Notes: generated from the letters alone by a model not told the origin. 64,000 nt of DNA from Rhizobium esperanzae (GCF_014197615.1 NZ_JACIFY010000009.1:62001-126000); one strand, 5' to 3'; counted from the stretch's first letter, positions 45,778 to 54,756 are shown. Made by a program: numbers and translations.

Positions 45778-45814
45778 TGCGGGTTTTGCGCAACAAGCTG
45801 CGGGTTTATGCAAG
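45778..45814 (+). promoter_or_regulatory. Two direct repeats upstream of the kinase gene
   Basis: TGCGGGTTTTGCGCAA (45778-45793) and TGCGGGTTTATGCAAG (45799-45814) are direct repeats 21 bases apart, two turns of the helix. They lie in the 279-base divergent region between the binding-protein gene and the kinase gene and suit binding by the response regulator at 47148. Confidence 0.45.
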
Positions 45815-45895
45815 ACGGCGCGCTTCCGCGGGCGCTTACTGCGAAGGGATCGTGGCGGGTTGAGGAGCCTGTCGCCGTCTCGGGGAGGAACCACA

Positions 45896-47134
45896 ATGCT
45901 GCAACTCGCACCCGCAGCCATGTTCGAACATTATCTCGGCATTTCCCGGCTGCTCGCGGGCCAGCTCGACTTCCGTTCGGCCATCCGTTCCGTCGCCGCC
46001 GAGGTCGCCCATATCATTCCGCACGACCATCTCGATGTCTGCGTGCTGCTGGAGGGCGGCAATTACCACACCGCCTACGAAACGGGCATCGAGACCGCCT
46101 GGGGCGAGATTGCCGGCGCGCCTGTCGTCAACAGCCCGATCCGCTCGCTGCTCTGGGGGGAGGTGGACTTTCTGCTGGCCGACGACGCCATGACCGACCC
46201 GCGGTTCCACTTCGAGGGCGCGTTCAAACGGCCGATCGTCGAACAATCGCTGAAGAGCCGTCTGCATGTGCCGATGAAGGTGCAGGGCACGATCATCGCC
46301 GCGCTTTCCTGTTCGTCGCAAACGGCCGGCGTCTATACGATGGAGGATATCGAACGGGCCCGCATCATCGCCGACCTGCTGACGCCTTATTTCTTCGCGC
46401 TGCAGGCGGCCGAGCAGGCGCAGCGCTCGGCGATCGTCGAGGCCGAGGCCCGCGCCCGCGAGGAGGGCCTGCGGCAAGGCGCGCTGAAGCTGACCGAAGC
46501 GCTGGAGCAGGAACGCCAGCGCATCGGCATGGACCTGCACGACCAGACGCTCGCCGACCTGACGCGGCTCGCCCGCCGGATCGATCGGCTGTCGCGCAAC
46601 GGCGAGGTGGCGCCCGAGGCGCTGGAGCCGGTCTCCCGCTCGCTGCAGCATTGCATGCAGGATCTGCGGCAGATCATCGAACAGGCCAAACCCTCCGTGC
46701 TTCAGCTCTTCGGGCTTTCCCAGGCAATCGAGCATCATCTCGACCGGTCGACCCGCGACACCGGATCGACGATCGAATGGGGCCTGGTCGACGAGACGCA
46801 CGGCGCGCTGGAGCGGCTGGAGCCGACGGTCAGCGTCGCCCTGTTCCGGATCGCCCAGGAAGCGATCAACAATGCGGTGCGCCATGCCGCGCCGCTCACT
46901 GTGACGGTGCGGCTCGAGGCCGACGACGAGCGGCTGTCGATCGAAATTTCCGACGACGGCACCGGGCTCGCCAAGGCCAGGGGGCGGATCGGCGGCGGCA
47001 TCGACAACATGAAGACCCGGGCGCGGCTGATTTCGGCGCGCTTTGCGACCGGGCCAGGCCACAACAATCGCGGGACCGTGGTGCGCGTCGTGCTGCCGCT
47101 TGGCCCGCACGACCCGGCGAACGAGCCGAACTGA
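45896..47134 (+). CDS. GAF-domain sensor histidine kinase (HisKA_3/NarL-type)
   Basis: This 412-residue protein has no membrane segment. Residues about 20-180 form a GAF-like sensor (for example HVPMKVQGTIIAALSCSSQTAGVYTMEDIERA). A coiled coil follows, then the HisKA_3 box QERQRIGMDLHDQTLADLTRL with the phosphorylated His215. The HATPase_c domain at the end has FRIAQEAINNAVRHA and EISDDGTGL. GGGGAGGA supports the ATG. It is cytoplasmic, so it senses an internal ligand, likely the sugar or its lactone. The partner regulator follows 13 bases downstream. Confidence 0.9.
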   Translation: MLQLAPAAMFEHYLGISRLLAGQLDFRSAIRSVAAEVAHIIPHDHLDVCVLLEGGNYHTAYETGIETAWGEIAGAPVVNSPIRSLLWGEVDFLLADDAMTDPRFHFEGAFKRPIVEQSLKSRLHVPMKVQGTIIAALSCSSQTAGVYTMEDIERARIIADLLTPYFFALQAAEQAQRSAIVEAEARAREEGLRQGALKLTEALEQERQRIGMDLHDQTLADLTRLARRIDRLSRNGEVAPEALEPVSRSLQHCMQDLRQIIEQAKPSVLQLFGLSQAIEHHLDRSTRDTGSTIEWGLVDETHGALERLEPTVSVALFRIAQEAINNAVRHAAPLTVTVRLEADDERLSIEISDDGTGLAKARGRIGGGIDNMKTRARLISARFATGPGHNNRGTVVRVVLPLGPHDPANEPN

Positions 47135-47147
47135 GGAGAAGGGCGCA

Positions 47148-47870
47148 ATGAAGGTTCTGATCGTCGAGGACGACCCGCTGCACCGCTCCTATCTGCACGA
47201 GGCTGTCAACGCCGCCTTGCCGGAATGCGACACGGTGATCGAGGCCGAGAACGGGACGGCCGGCGAAAAGCTCGCCCGCGACCACAAATCGGCGCATATC
47301 GTCATGGACCTGCAGATGGCGAACCGCAACGGCATCGAGGCGGCGCGCACCATCTGGAAGGAGCGGCCGGAGACCCGCATTCTGTTCTGGTCGAATTATT
47401 CCGACGAGGCCTATGTGCGCGGCGTCTCGCGCATCGTGCCGGATGGCGCGGCCTACGGCTATGTACTGAAATCCGCTTCCGACGAGCGGCTGAAGCTTGC
47501 GCTGCGCTCGATCTTCATCGAGAGCCAGTGCGTCATCGACCGCGAGGTGCGCGGCCTGCAGCAGAAGAGCCTCGGCCAGACGAACGGCTTTACCGATTCC
47601 GAATACGAGATCCTCGTCGATATCGCGCTTGGCCTCACCGACCGGGCGATCGCCAAACGCCGGGGCCTGTCGCTGCGCAGCGTGCAGAACCGCCTGCAGC
47701 AACTCTACGACAAGCTCGATGTCTACCAGAGCGCCGGCGACGACCACGAGGACGGCCGCTTCAATCTCCGCGCCCGCGCCGTTACCGTCGCCTTCCTGCG
47801 CAAGCTCCTGAACTACAGCGCTCTGGAGCGGGCCGAGGCGGAACTGCAGGAGTGGCTTGACGGAAAGTAG
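47148..47870 (+). CDS. LuxR/NarL-type response regulator
   Basis: This 240-residue protein starts with a receiver domain: MKVLIVEDDPLHRSYL supplies the acidic pocket and HIVMDLQM the phospho-accepting Asp54. The output domain (FTDSEYEILVDIALGLTDRAIAKRRGLSLRSVQNRLQQLYDKL, about 145-187) is a LuxR-type helix-turn-helix. GAGGAGAAGG precedes the ATG. Kinase and regulator are co-transcribed and divergent from the ribose-type ABC operon, which they probably switch on. Confidence 0.92.
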   Translation: MKVLIVEDDPLHRSYLHEAVNAALPECDTVIEAENGTAGEKLARDHKSAHIVMDLQMANRNGIEAARTIWKERPETRILFWSNYSDEAYVRGVSRIVPDGAAYGYVLKSASDERLKLALRSIFIESQCVIDREVRGLQQKSLGQTNGFTDSEYEILVDIALGLTDRAIAKRRGLSLRSVQNRLQQLYDKLDVYQSAGDDHEDGRFNLRARAVTVAFLRKLLNYSALERAEAELQEWLDGK

Positions 47871-47883
47871 GAGCGCACACGCG

Positions 47884-47982
47884 TTCGGGCAAACGGGATA
47901 TAGACGCCGGCAACATGCATTCGGCGCTGGCATGGCAGCGACCAAAAGCCAAACAACCAGGCGTCGGGCCGCTTCTGGATAG
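47884..47982 (+). pseudogene. Decayed fragment of a class V PLP enzyme gene
   Basis: This short stretch repeats, with scattered changes, two parts of the 3' end of the gene at 15328-16497. CATGCATTCGGCGCTG here equals the copy at about 16331-16346. The tail, about 47930-47982 (AAAGCCAAAC then ACCAGGC and a final ATAGG), matches about 16444-16498. Some 95 bases between the two parts are deleted. The frame is broken, so this is the remains of a second copy that once lay next to the proline racemase-type gene. Confidence 0.75.
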
Positions 47983-47989
47983 GGCTCTG

Positions 47990-49018
47990 CTATAGGTCCA
48001 TCGGCCAGGTATCGGAGAGGCGGTAGCCGGCCTGGAAGGGGTCGGCGGGATCGACCATCAGCTGCTTGGTGCCGATCACCCAGGCTCGGCCCGAGATGAT
48101 CGGGCTGATCCCGGCCTTGCCGTGGATGTCGACCTCGCTGTCGATGCTGCAATGAAATTCCGTGTCGATGAGCGAGGTGCCGACGAACTTGTCGCCCGCC
48201 TTCATCTGCCCCTTGGCATGAAGGACCGCCATGCGGGCGGAGCAACCCGTCCCGCATGGAGACCGATCGATCTTGCCCGGCCGGATGGCGACCGCGTTCC
48301 TGCCCCAGAGCACGCCGTCCTTCATCGTCAGGGGATCCGTGATCTGGCAGAAGGAAATGTGGTCCCAGTCGTTGGCAGGGTGCTTGAAGCCGAGCTGCTC
48401 ATTGGCCGCCGCGGTAATCTTGACACCCATGCGGGCGATATCGCGCGCCTGATCGGGTTGCAGGCTGAGGCCGAGCGATGCGGCATCGACAAGAACGAAG
48501 CTGTCGCCGCCATAAGCCGTATCCACCGTGATGGTGCCGATACCCTCGACTTCAATCTTGGCATCGAGCTTGTCGGCAAATGACGGGACGTTCCTGACCC
48601 GGATCCGCTCGGCCTTGCCGTCACGGCATTCCGCCTCGACCTCGATCAGACCGCCCGGCGCCTCGAGAACCATGCGGGTGACCGGTTGCTGCATCGGGAT
48701 GATGCCGGTGTCGAGCAGGACGGTCGACACGCACATCGAGTTCGAACCGGACATCGGCGGGGTATCGGCCGGCTCCATGACAATCCAGCCCATCTGCGCC
48801 CTTGGATTCTTCGGGGGAACCAGCAGGTTGACGTGCCTGAAGACGCCGCCGCGAGGCTCGTTCAGCACGAAATTGCGCAGCGTCTCATCCTCGGCGATCC
48901 AGCGGGATTGCTCCCAGACCGTGGCGCCCGGAGGCGGCGCGACGCCGCCGACAATCACATCGCCGACTTCGCCTTCCGCATGGCAACTCACGATATGGAC
49001 GACCTTCGATGTGCGCAT
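47990..49018 (-). CDS. Proline racemase-family enzyme (4-hydroxyproline 2-epimerase or 3-hydroxyproline dehydratase)
   Basis: This 342-residue enzyme has the two-domain proline racemase fold. The two catalytic sites read [10 protein letters not shown], with Ser90 where racemases have Cys, and [14 protein letters not shown] with Cys255. A Ser/Cys pair is known within the family for enzymes that epimerise trans-4-hydroxy-L-proline and/or dehydrate trans-3-hydroxy-L-proline; a plain proline racemase is unlikely. The AGGAGGAG ribosome site is strong. None of the usual downstream hydroxyproline genes (D-hydroxyproline oxidase, HPC deaminase) lies beside it. Confidence 0.85.
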   Translation of the reverse strand: MRTSKVVHIVSCHAEGEVGDVIVGGVAPPPGATVWEQSRWIAEDETLRNFVLNEPRGGVFRHVNLLVPPKNPRAQMGWIVMEPADTPPMSGSNSMCVSTVLLDTGIIPMQQPVTRMVLEAPGGLIEVEAECRDGKAERIRVRNVPSFADKLDAKIEVEGIGTITVDTAYGGDSFVLVDAASLGLSLQPDQARDIARMGVKITAAANEQLGFKHPANDWDHISFCQITDPLTMKDGVLWGRNAVAIRPGKIDRSPCGTGCSARMAVLHAKGQMKAGDKFVGTSLIDTEFHCSIDSEVDIHGKAGISPIISGRAWVIGTKQLMVDPADPFQAGYRLSDTWPMDL

Positions 49019-49076
49019 ATGCTCCTCCTGCTGAGTGACCGCCTGCTGGTACGCTCAGGCACCCTTGATATAGAAT

Positions 49077-49088
49077 ATCGTATACGAT
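49077..49088 (-). promoter_or_regulatory. Palindromic GntR-like operator upstream of the proline racemase-family gene
   Basis: ATCGTATACGAT is a perfect 12-bp palindrome 59 bases before the ATG at 49018, in an AT-rich zone. The GTATAC core resembles operators of FCD-type GntR regulators. No GntR gene is adjacent, so the regulator would be encoded elsewhere. Confidence 0.5.
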
Positions 49089-49158
49089 TTTTGAAGATCA
49101 AGTCAAGCGCCCGACGAGATGACTCCTCTGATGTTCCATAAGATCGATTACGCCACAT

Positions 49159-49180
49159 TTTATGTAGCCGGCTACATAAA
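49159..49180. promoter_or_regulatory. 22-bp perfect palindrome (ATGTAGCC/GGCTACAT core)
   Basis: A perfect inverted repeat with the centre between 49169 and 49170 lies 31 bases beyond the LysR stop and about 140 bases upstream of the proline racemase-family gene. It may end the LysR transcript as a hairpin or serve as an operator. There is no T run, so I favour an operator or a dual role. Confidence 0.5.
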
Positions 49181-49210
49181 GTTTCCGAATGCAACACGCA
49201 TGACCAGCCG

Positions 49211-50101
49211 TCATTCCGTCACTTTCGCGCCGAGATGCTGAAACAGTGAGAGCGCATGCGGCGTCAGGTCGTGCTCGGCTCGAACGCATATCGAGAGCCG
49301 GCGCGTCGCCCATTCGTCCTGAAGGCGAAGAATGCCGATTTGTGTGAGCCGTTTGCATCGGCGCGCCGCTGCTTCCGGCACGATGCCGATGCCCACGCCT
49401 TCACCGGCCATGCGGCAAATCCCGTCGAAGCTGCGCAGTGCTATGCGGCTCTTGAGCTTGGCGCCAAGCTTAGACGCCTGAGCGTCGATATGATCCTGCA
49501 GGGCGCCTCCCGCGAGGGAAATGAAATGATGGTCGAGCAAATCGGCAAAGCGTATCTGCGGTCTTTTTGAAAGAGGATTATCACGCGCCGTCACCACGAC
49601 CAGCCGGTCTATCGCGAAGGGTCGCAAGACGAGACCGCCGGTCTCAACCGCGCTCGACAATATGCCGAGCTCGGCGAAGCCGGCGACGACGCTCCTGGCA
49701 ATCTCCGCACTTTGCCGTTCCCGAAGTTCGACATCGACTTGAGGATGTGCGGCCATCCACGGCGCGAGCCGCGCCGGCAAAATCTCGGTCACCGCGGCGG
49801 TGTTGGCCAGGATGCGCACGGTGGCGCGCACTCCCCTTGCGAATTGACCGATCTCGCCACGCATCCGAGCTATCTGATGCAGGATGGTCCGAGCGTGGTG
49901 AGCAAGCGCTTCGCCGGCTTCCGTCGGCGTTATGCCCCGCCGGCCTCTCTCCAGCAACACAACCTCTCCAGCCAATTCCATGTCTCGCAGTCTCTCGCTC
50001 GCGGCCGCAAGGGAGAGGCCGGCATCCGAAGCCCCGTGGGTGATACTGCCGGCATCCACCACGGCGAGAAACAGGCGCAGATCGGTCAGGTCGAAACGCA
50101 T
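49211..50101 (-). CDS. LysR-family transcriptional regulator
   Basis: This 296-residue protein starts MRFDLTDLRLFLAVVDAGSITHGASDAGLSLAAASERLRDMEL, the LysR helix-turn-helix, followed by a periplasmic-binding-protein-like effector domain (VRILANTAAVTEILPARLAPWMAAHPQVDVELRE). It is divergent from the TauE-type permease at 50199 with 97 bases between, so it most likely controls that gene; this pairing is common in proteobacteria. Its inducer may be the anion exported or imported by the permease. Confidence 0.9.
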   Translation of the reverse strand: MRFDLTDLRLFLAVVDAGSITHGASDAGLSLAAASERLRDMELAGEVVLLERGRRGITPTEAGEALAHHARTILHQIARMRGEIGQFARGVRATVRILANTAAVTEILPARLAPWMAAHPQVDVELRERQSAEIARSVVAGFAELGILSSAVETGGLVLRPFAIDRLVVVTARDNPLSKRPQIRFADLLDHHFISLAGGALQDHIDAQASKLGAKLKSRIALRSFDGICRMAGEGVGIGIVPEAAARRCKRLTQIGILRLQDEWATRRLSICVRAEHDLTPHALSLFQHLGAKVTE

Positions 50102-50198
50102 TCGGCGAGGATATCCAACTGCCAGCCTTCGGTCCAGCCGAAGTCAGCCGCCGTTCCTTCCGCATTGTCGACCTGTGGGCGGCTGGTATTCGAAAAGC

Positions 50199-50942
50199 AT
50201 GTCGAACCTGTCCATATGCGTAATCGTCACCGTCACCTTCTTCGCCGCCGGTATCGTCAAGGGCGTTACCGGAATGGGCCTGCCCACCGTGGCGATGGGC
50301 GTGCTCGGCTCTCTCCTCTCGCCGCTGGCCGCAGCAAGCTTGCTGATCGTTCCGTCCTTCGTCACCAATCTATGGCAGCTCTTCGCCGGCCCGAGCTTTG
50401 GCCCGCTGCTGTTGAGGTTCTGGCCGATGATGGTGGCGATCGTCGTTGCGACGGTGTTGGGATCTTCATTGATCACAAGCGACAACACCGTTCTCACAAC
50501 GGCCGCGCTCGGAGGCGCGCTCGCCCTCTATTCGCTCTACACGCTTTTGGCGCGTCAACTGAGCATTCCAAAGAAGGTCGAACCCTTGATGTCGCCGATC
50601 ATTGGAGCGCTGACGGGCCTGATCACGGGCGGGACCGGCGTATTTGTCATTCCAGCGGTGCCCTACCTTCAGGCGCTCGGCCTTTCGAAGGATGACCTGG
50701 TTCAAGCATTGGGATTGTCATTCACCATTTCGACCATGGCCCTTGCGGCAGGCATCGGCGCGCAGGGTGCGTTACAACTGGAACAGACGGCATTCTCCAT
50801 TCTTGCCGTCGTCCCGGCGCTTGTCGGGATGTGGGCGGGTCAACGCCTGCGCGATCGCATCAGTCCAATAGCCTTTCGCCGCGGGTTTCTCGTGTTTTTG
50901 TTCCTGCTCGGCGCAGAAATGGCCCTCAGACCGCTCTTCTAG
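50199..50942 (+). CDS. TauE/SafE-family sulfite or anion permease
   Basis: This 247-residue inner-membrane protein has about eight hydrophobic segments. FFAAGIVKGVTGMGLPTVAMGVLG and the similar ALTGLITGGTGVFVIPAVPYLQALG are the two repeat motifs of the TauE/SafE (DUF81) family, which moves sulfite, sulfoacetate or related anions. The ribosome site is weak. The regulator lies divergently next to it. Confidence 0.87.
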   Translation: MSNLSICVIVTVTFFAAGIVKGVTGMGLPTVAMGVLGSLLSPLAAASLLIVPSFVTNLWQLFAGPSFGPLLLRFWPMMVAIVVATVLGSSLITSDNTVLTTAALGGALALYSLYTLLARQLSIPKKVEPLMSPIIGALTGLITGGTGVFVIPAVPYLQALGLSKDDLVQALGLSFTISTMALAAGIGAQGALQLEQTAFSILAVVPALVGMWAGQRLRDRISPIAFRRGFLVFLFLLGAEMALRPLF

Positions 50943-50978
50943 AGCGGTTCCGGTTTTCATGGAGCGGCGATCGGCCCG

Positions 50979-52001
50979 CTATTCAAAGAGGATGATGCTT
51001 GCCGGCGTTGGCGGCATCGGTTTGACCGTGACGCCGGCAAGGCCGGCCAGTCTTGCCATCTCCGTCAGCTCACCTTGCGTATAAGCCTGACCCGCCGGCG
51101 TGCTGGCCAGCATCTCCCAGGAGAAGGCCGCGGGAAAAGGCGGCGACACGCCATCTTCGTTCGGCACGAAATCGACCGCGACGATCCGCCCCTCCGGCGC
51201 AAGGCTGGCGATGATCTTTCGCAACAGTTCAGCACATGTCGGCAGATCGAAGTGGTGCAGAAAATTCGGAAGCAGGACGAGATCGTAACCCGTACCCCAA
51301 TCCACGTCGAAGGCGCTGCCGGCGATCGTCCGGTACCGGTCGGCCACACCGGCTTTTGCCGCATTCTGTCTCGACAGTTCCAACACGGCGGCCCAGTCGA
51401 CGGCGACGATCTCCGCCGATAGAAAGGCCTTCGCAATTTCGATCCCGAACATGCCGGGACCTGCCGCGATGTCCAAAACCTTTTTGGCAGGCCTCGGCCA
51501 GCTGGAGATTTCGCCGGCCAGTATTTTTGCGCTGAGACCGGTAAAGGAGCCCATGCCGCGCGCAAACTTCAACCAGACGGGGTTGTCTGCCGACATGTTC
51601 GCAAGCCCCGCCGAACCGCCGTTTCGCACGGCGGCGGCCGGATCGCGCAGAAAATTATCCAGGATTTCAGGTGCGGCGACGAACTCGACGGCAGAACCCA
51701 TATAGGCCGGCGAATTGCGATCGAGGAACATTCTGGTCGAAGGCGTCATTCGGTACTGGCCGCTCTCCTTTGTCAGGAAACCATGGACCACGAGGTAATC
51801 GCACAGGATGCGCACCCCACGCTCCGATGCGCTTGTTGCCGACGCCAGCAGTTCCGCCGTTTTGCCCTCGGCGATATGCGTAAAAATATCAAGTTCGATG
51901 GCCGCCCTCATCGCCGCGGTCTTTCGGCATGCAAAGAGTGCATCGACCACGAGTTCCGGCGACACGACGCCGGTATGGGCGTCCTCGACAATTGTTTCCA
52001 T
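50979..52001 (-). CDS. SAM-dependent O-methyltransferase (family 2 type)
   Basis: This 340-residue enzyme has an N-terminal helical dimerisation and winged-helix domain (about 15-100, including GVRILCDYLVVHGFLTKESGQYRMT). The Rossmann SAM domain follows: VLDIAAGPGMFGIEIAKAF is motif I and VDFVPNEDGVSPPF a later motif. This is the layout of plant-type and bacterial O-methyltransferases of polyketides and phenolics. The neighbours do not form a biosynthetic cluster, so the acceptor remains unknown. It faces the TauE gene tail to tail. Confidence 0.85.
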   Translation of the reverse strand: METIVEDAHTGVVSPELVVDALFACRKTAAMRAAIELDIFTHIAEGKTAELLASATSASERGVRILCDYLVVHGFLTKESGQYRMTPSTRMFLDRNSPAYMGSAVEFVAAPEILDNFLRDPAAAVRNGGSAGLANMSADNPVWLKFARGMGSFTGLSAKILAGEISSWPRPAKKVLDIAAGPGMFGIEIAKAFLSAEIVAVDWAAVLELSRQNAAKAGVADRYRTIAGSAFDVDWGTGYDLVLLPNFLHHFDLPTCAELLRKIIASLAPEGRIVAVDFVPNEDGVSPPFPAAFSWEMLASTPAGQAYTQGELTEMARLAGLAGVTVKPMPPTPASIILFE

Positions 52002-52197
52002 GGGTTCCCCGAGCTCTCGACCGATCTTGCCCGGCAGCGCCGGCCGCAGGAATTATGCGTACATTGGCATATTCTACAATACGCACTGCGCTAACCCTAT
52101 CGGGTGTTCCCGCTCAATGGCCGAGCTGTCCTGCCGGCCGCTCCCGCCCGCATGACGTGGTGGCGGTGCATGTCTTTGAGCCCGGAGTCCGTCTTTT

Positions 52198-52605
52198 CTA
52201 GCGCACCTCAAATTCCGGATCGGACGGAACCTGCATGGCAAGGGCAAGATGGTTTGTCTGCGCGGCAAGGCCGATGATCGTCAGAAGTTCGCCATGTTGG
52301 GCATCCGTCATCCCGCGGGCCCGGGCGGCTGCGGTATGGGATTGAATGCAATATTGGCAGGCATTGGCCGTCGATACCGCGATGTAGATCATCTCACGCG
52401 TCAGCGGATCGATTGCGCCTTCGACCGTCATGACCGATTTCAGCGTTTCCCATACCCGCTTGAGATTTGCGGGATCGTTTGCCAGGGCGCGCCAGAAATT
52501 GTTGATGAGATCGGTCTTGCGCGTCGCCCTGATGTCGTCGAACACGGCTTGAACGGCCGGAATGGCGGCGGCCTCTTGGTCCGACAGGAGTTTGACTGTT
52601 GCCAT
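52198..52605 (-). CDS. Carboxymuconolactone decarboxylase/AhpD-family protein
   Basis: The ATG at 52605 has AAGGA before it. The 135-residue all-helical protein has TANACQYCIQSHTAAARARG with Cys83, Cys86 and His90, the CxxC...H proton-relay and thiol site of AhpD-like peroxidase partners. Such proteins reduce alkyl hydroperoxides through a lipoylated partner, or act on lactones. It is a single gene, 196 bases from the methyltransferase start. Confidence 0.87.
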   Translation of the reverse strand: MATVKLLSDQEAAAIPAVQAVFDDIRATRKTDLINNFWRALANDPANLKRVWETLKSVMTVEGAIDPLTREMIYIAVSTANACQYCIQSHTAAARARGMTDAQHGELLTIIGLAAQTNHLALAMQVPSDPEFEVR

Positions 52606-52893
52606 TGAAAGTTCCTTTCCCAGGCGCCGCGGCACGGGCGCAAGCGCGATCTTTTCTTCATTTGCTCTGCCGGTCAAACTGCCCGGCGATCCGGCAGATT
52701 GAGGTGGACAAGATAGGAAGAAGAACAGCGACCGCCAGACCCCTCGCCCGGTGAAGGAAACATCAGGTGGTTGAAATATCGAAGGCGGCTGTTTCAGGAA
52801 AACAGGCAAAATTAGAAAAATTTCTCTATAGATTTTATAGACTATTTTGTTTTATGGCCCTGTCGATTTCGGCGATATCAACAGGAGATTTCC

Positions 52894-53823
52894 ATGAGCA
52901 ATCCAGTTCTCGTCAATCAGATCATTCCCGAGTCCGATGTCGTGCCGCTGACCGGCCGCGTCGGTGCCGAAATCAGAGGGGTCCGTCTTGGCGGAGATCT
53001 TTCGGACGCACAGGTGGCCGCGATCAACCAGCTTCTGCTGAAACACAAGGTCATCTTCTTCCGCGATCAGGGGCATCTCGACGATTTGGAACAGGAATCC
53101 TTCGCGCGCCGCCTGGGCGACCTTGTACCACACCCCACCCAGGGCCCGGCGGCGGGAACGGCTTCCATCCTCAACCTCGATTCCAGCCGCGGTGGCGGCA
53201 GAGCGGACCAGTGGCACACCGACGTCACTTTCGTCGACGCCTACCCCAAATTCTCCGTCCTGCGCGGCGTCGTTATTCCGGCGGCCGGCGGGGACACGAT
53301 CTGGTCCAACACCCATGCCGCCTACGAAAGTCTGCCGGCGTCGCTCAAAGCGCTGGCGGACAATCTGTGGGCCATTCACAGCAACGCCTATGACTACGCC
53401 GCCGTGCGCCCGCGCGCCACCGCCGAAGAGAAGAAGCATTTCGAGGAGGTCTTCACCTCGACGGTCTACGAGACCGAACATCCGGTCGTGCGCGTCCATC
53501 CGGAAACCGGCGAAAGATCGCTGCTGCTCGGCAATTTCGTTCAGCGCCTGGTCGGACTGTCGAAGAGCGACTCCGCCAAACTTTACGAGGTGTTCCAATC
53601 CTATGTCACCGCTCCGGAAAATACGGTGCGCTGGCGCTGGAAAGCCGGGGATGTGGCGATCTGGGACAATCGTGCGACCCAGCACTATGCCGTCAACGAC
53701 TATGGCGATCAGCATCGGGTCGTGCGCCGCGCGACGGTCGACGGCGACGTGCCCGTGAGCATCGACGGTCGCCGCAGCATAACCCATGTCAAGGCTGCCA
53801 AGCCGAAAGCAAAGGCCGCCTGA
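52894..53823 (+). CDS. TauD/TfdA-family 2-oxoglutarate-dependent dioxygenase
   Basis: This 309-residue enzyme has the iron ligands of the family: His108 and Asp110 in DQWHTDVTF and His264 in ATQHYAVNDYG, with Arg275 (or Arg279) for 2-oxoglutarate. VPLTGRVGAEIRGVRLGGDLSD is the usual N-terminal strand pair. Related enzymes release sulfite from taurine or alkyl sulfates (AtsK) or cleave aryloxy acids. A sulfur-source role would fit the TauE-type permease 2 kb away but is not proven. GGAG lies before the ATG, and an AT-rich promoter zone is at 52800-52860. Confidence 0.87.
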   Translation: MSNPVLVNQIIPESDVVPLTGRVGAEIRGVRLGGDLSDAQVAAINQLLLKHKVIFFRDQGHLDDLEQESFARRLGDLVPHPTQGPAAGTASILNLDSSRGGGRADQWHTDVTFVDAYPKFSVLRGVVIPAAGGDTIWSNTHAAYESLPASLKALADNLWAIHSNAYDYAAVRPRATAEEKKHFEEVFTSTVYETEHPVVRVHPETGERSLLLGNFVQRLVGLSKSDSAKLYEVFQSYVTAPENTVRWRWKAGDVAIWDNRATQHYAVNDYGDQHRVVRRATVDGDVPVSIDGRRSITHVKAAKPKAKAA

Positions 53824-53856
53824 GTTCTGTCAAGCGGATGTCGTCCGGCGCTGATC

Positions 53857-54678
53857 CTACCAGAGCTTCATGTGCCGGTTGACATCCTTGTAGAGCAGAT
53901 AGCGGAAGCGGCCGGGGCCGCCGGCGTAGCAGGCTTGCGGGCAGAAGGCGCGCAGCCACATGAAGTCGCCGGCCTCGACCTCGACCCAATCCTGGTTCAG
54001 GCGATAGACAGCCTTGCCTTCCAGCACATAGAGGCCGTGCTCCATGACATGGGTTTCCATGAACGGGATCACCGCGCCCGGCTCCAGGGTCACGATATTG
54101 ACGTGCATATCGTAGCGCACATCGGCCGGGTCGATGAAGCGGGTCGTGCCCCAGCGTCCATCGGTGTCGGGCATGGCGCGGATCGGATGCTCGTCCTCAT
54201 GGGTGACGATCGCCGGCGGCGGCTCCAGCCCCTCGACCTCCTGAAACGCTTTCCTGACCCAGTGGAAGATCGCCGCGGTCGAGCCATCGTTCTTCAGGCG
54301 CCAGGCAGAACCCGCCGGAATATAGACGAAGGAACCGGCGCGCAACGCATGGCTGACGCCTTCGAGCTCCACCGTCATGCCGCCTTCGACGACGAACAAT
54401 ACGGCTTCGGCCCGCTTGTCGGGCTCCGGCCGATCGCTGCCGCCGCCCGGCTGAACCTCCATGATATATTGCGAGAAGGTCTCGGAGAAACCGGAAAGCG
54501 GCCGTGAGAGAACCCATGCGCGCGTTCCCGTCCAATGCGGAAGGAGGCTCGTGACGATATCGCTCATGACACCGCGGGGGATGACCGCGTAAGCCGTGGT
54601 GAAAACGGCTCGGCCGGAAAGCAGCTGGGTCTGCGGCGGCAGGCCGCCGAGTGTCGAAAAATACTCTGTCTTGTTCAT
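53857..54678 (-). CDS. allE: (S)-ureidoglycine aminohydrolase-like bicupin
   Basis: This 273-residue protein holds two cupin barrels. YAVIPRGVMSDIVTSLLPHW, AWVLSRPLSGFSETFSQYIMEVQPGGGSD and the C-terminal MRxHxxEHGLYVLEG-like segment (FMETHVMEHGLYVLEGKAVYRLN, with metal ligands Glu and His) match (S)-ureidoglycine aminohydrolase (E. coli YlbA/AllE), which turns ureidoglycine into ureidoglycolate and ammonia in allantoin breakdown. No other ureide gene is nearby. It follows the ABC ATPase gene by 78 bases and may be the last gene of that operon, so its substrate could be a related aminated compound. Confidence 0.83.
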   Translation of the reverse strand: MNKTEYFSTLGGLPPQTQLLSGRAVFTTAYAVIPRGVMSDIVTSLLPHWTGTRAWVLSRPLSGFSETFSQYIMEVQPGGGSDRPEPDKRAEAVLFVVEGGMTVELEGVSHALRAGSFVYIPAGSAWRLKNDGSTAAIFHWVRKAFQEVEGLEPPPAIVTHEDEHPIRAMPDTDGRWGTTRFIDPADVRYDMHVNIVTLEPGAVIPFMETHVMEHGLYVLEGKAVYRLNQDWVEVEAGDFMWLRAFCPQACYAGGPGRFRYLLYKDVNRHMKLW

Positions 54679-54756
54679 CGGTGCGGCTTTCCAAGCATTT
54701 GGCTATGCATCTGCTTTATGCGCCGATAGTCTTTTAGGCAACTCCCAATGGCCAAG

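Noticed and set aside
50943..50978. Possible terminator in AGAGCGGTTCCGG repeat-like sequence
   Set aside because: No stem of useful length forms; the motif is common in rhizobial gene gaps.
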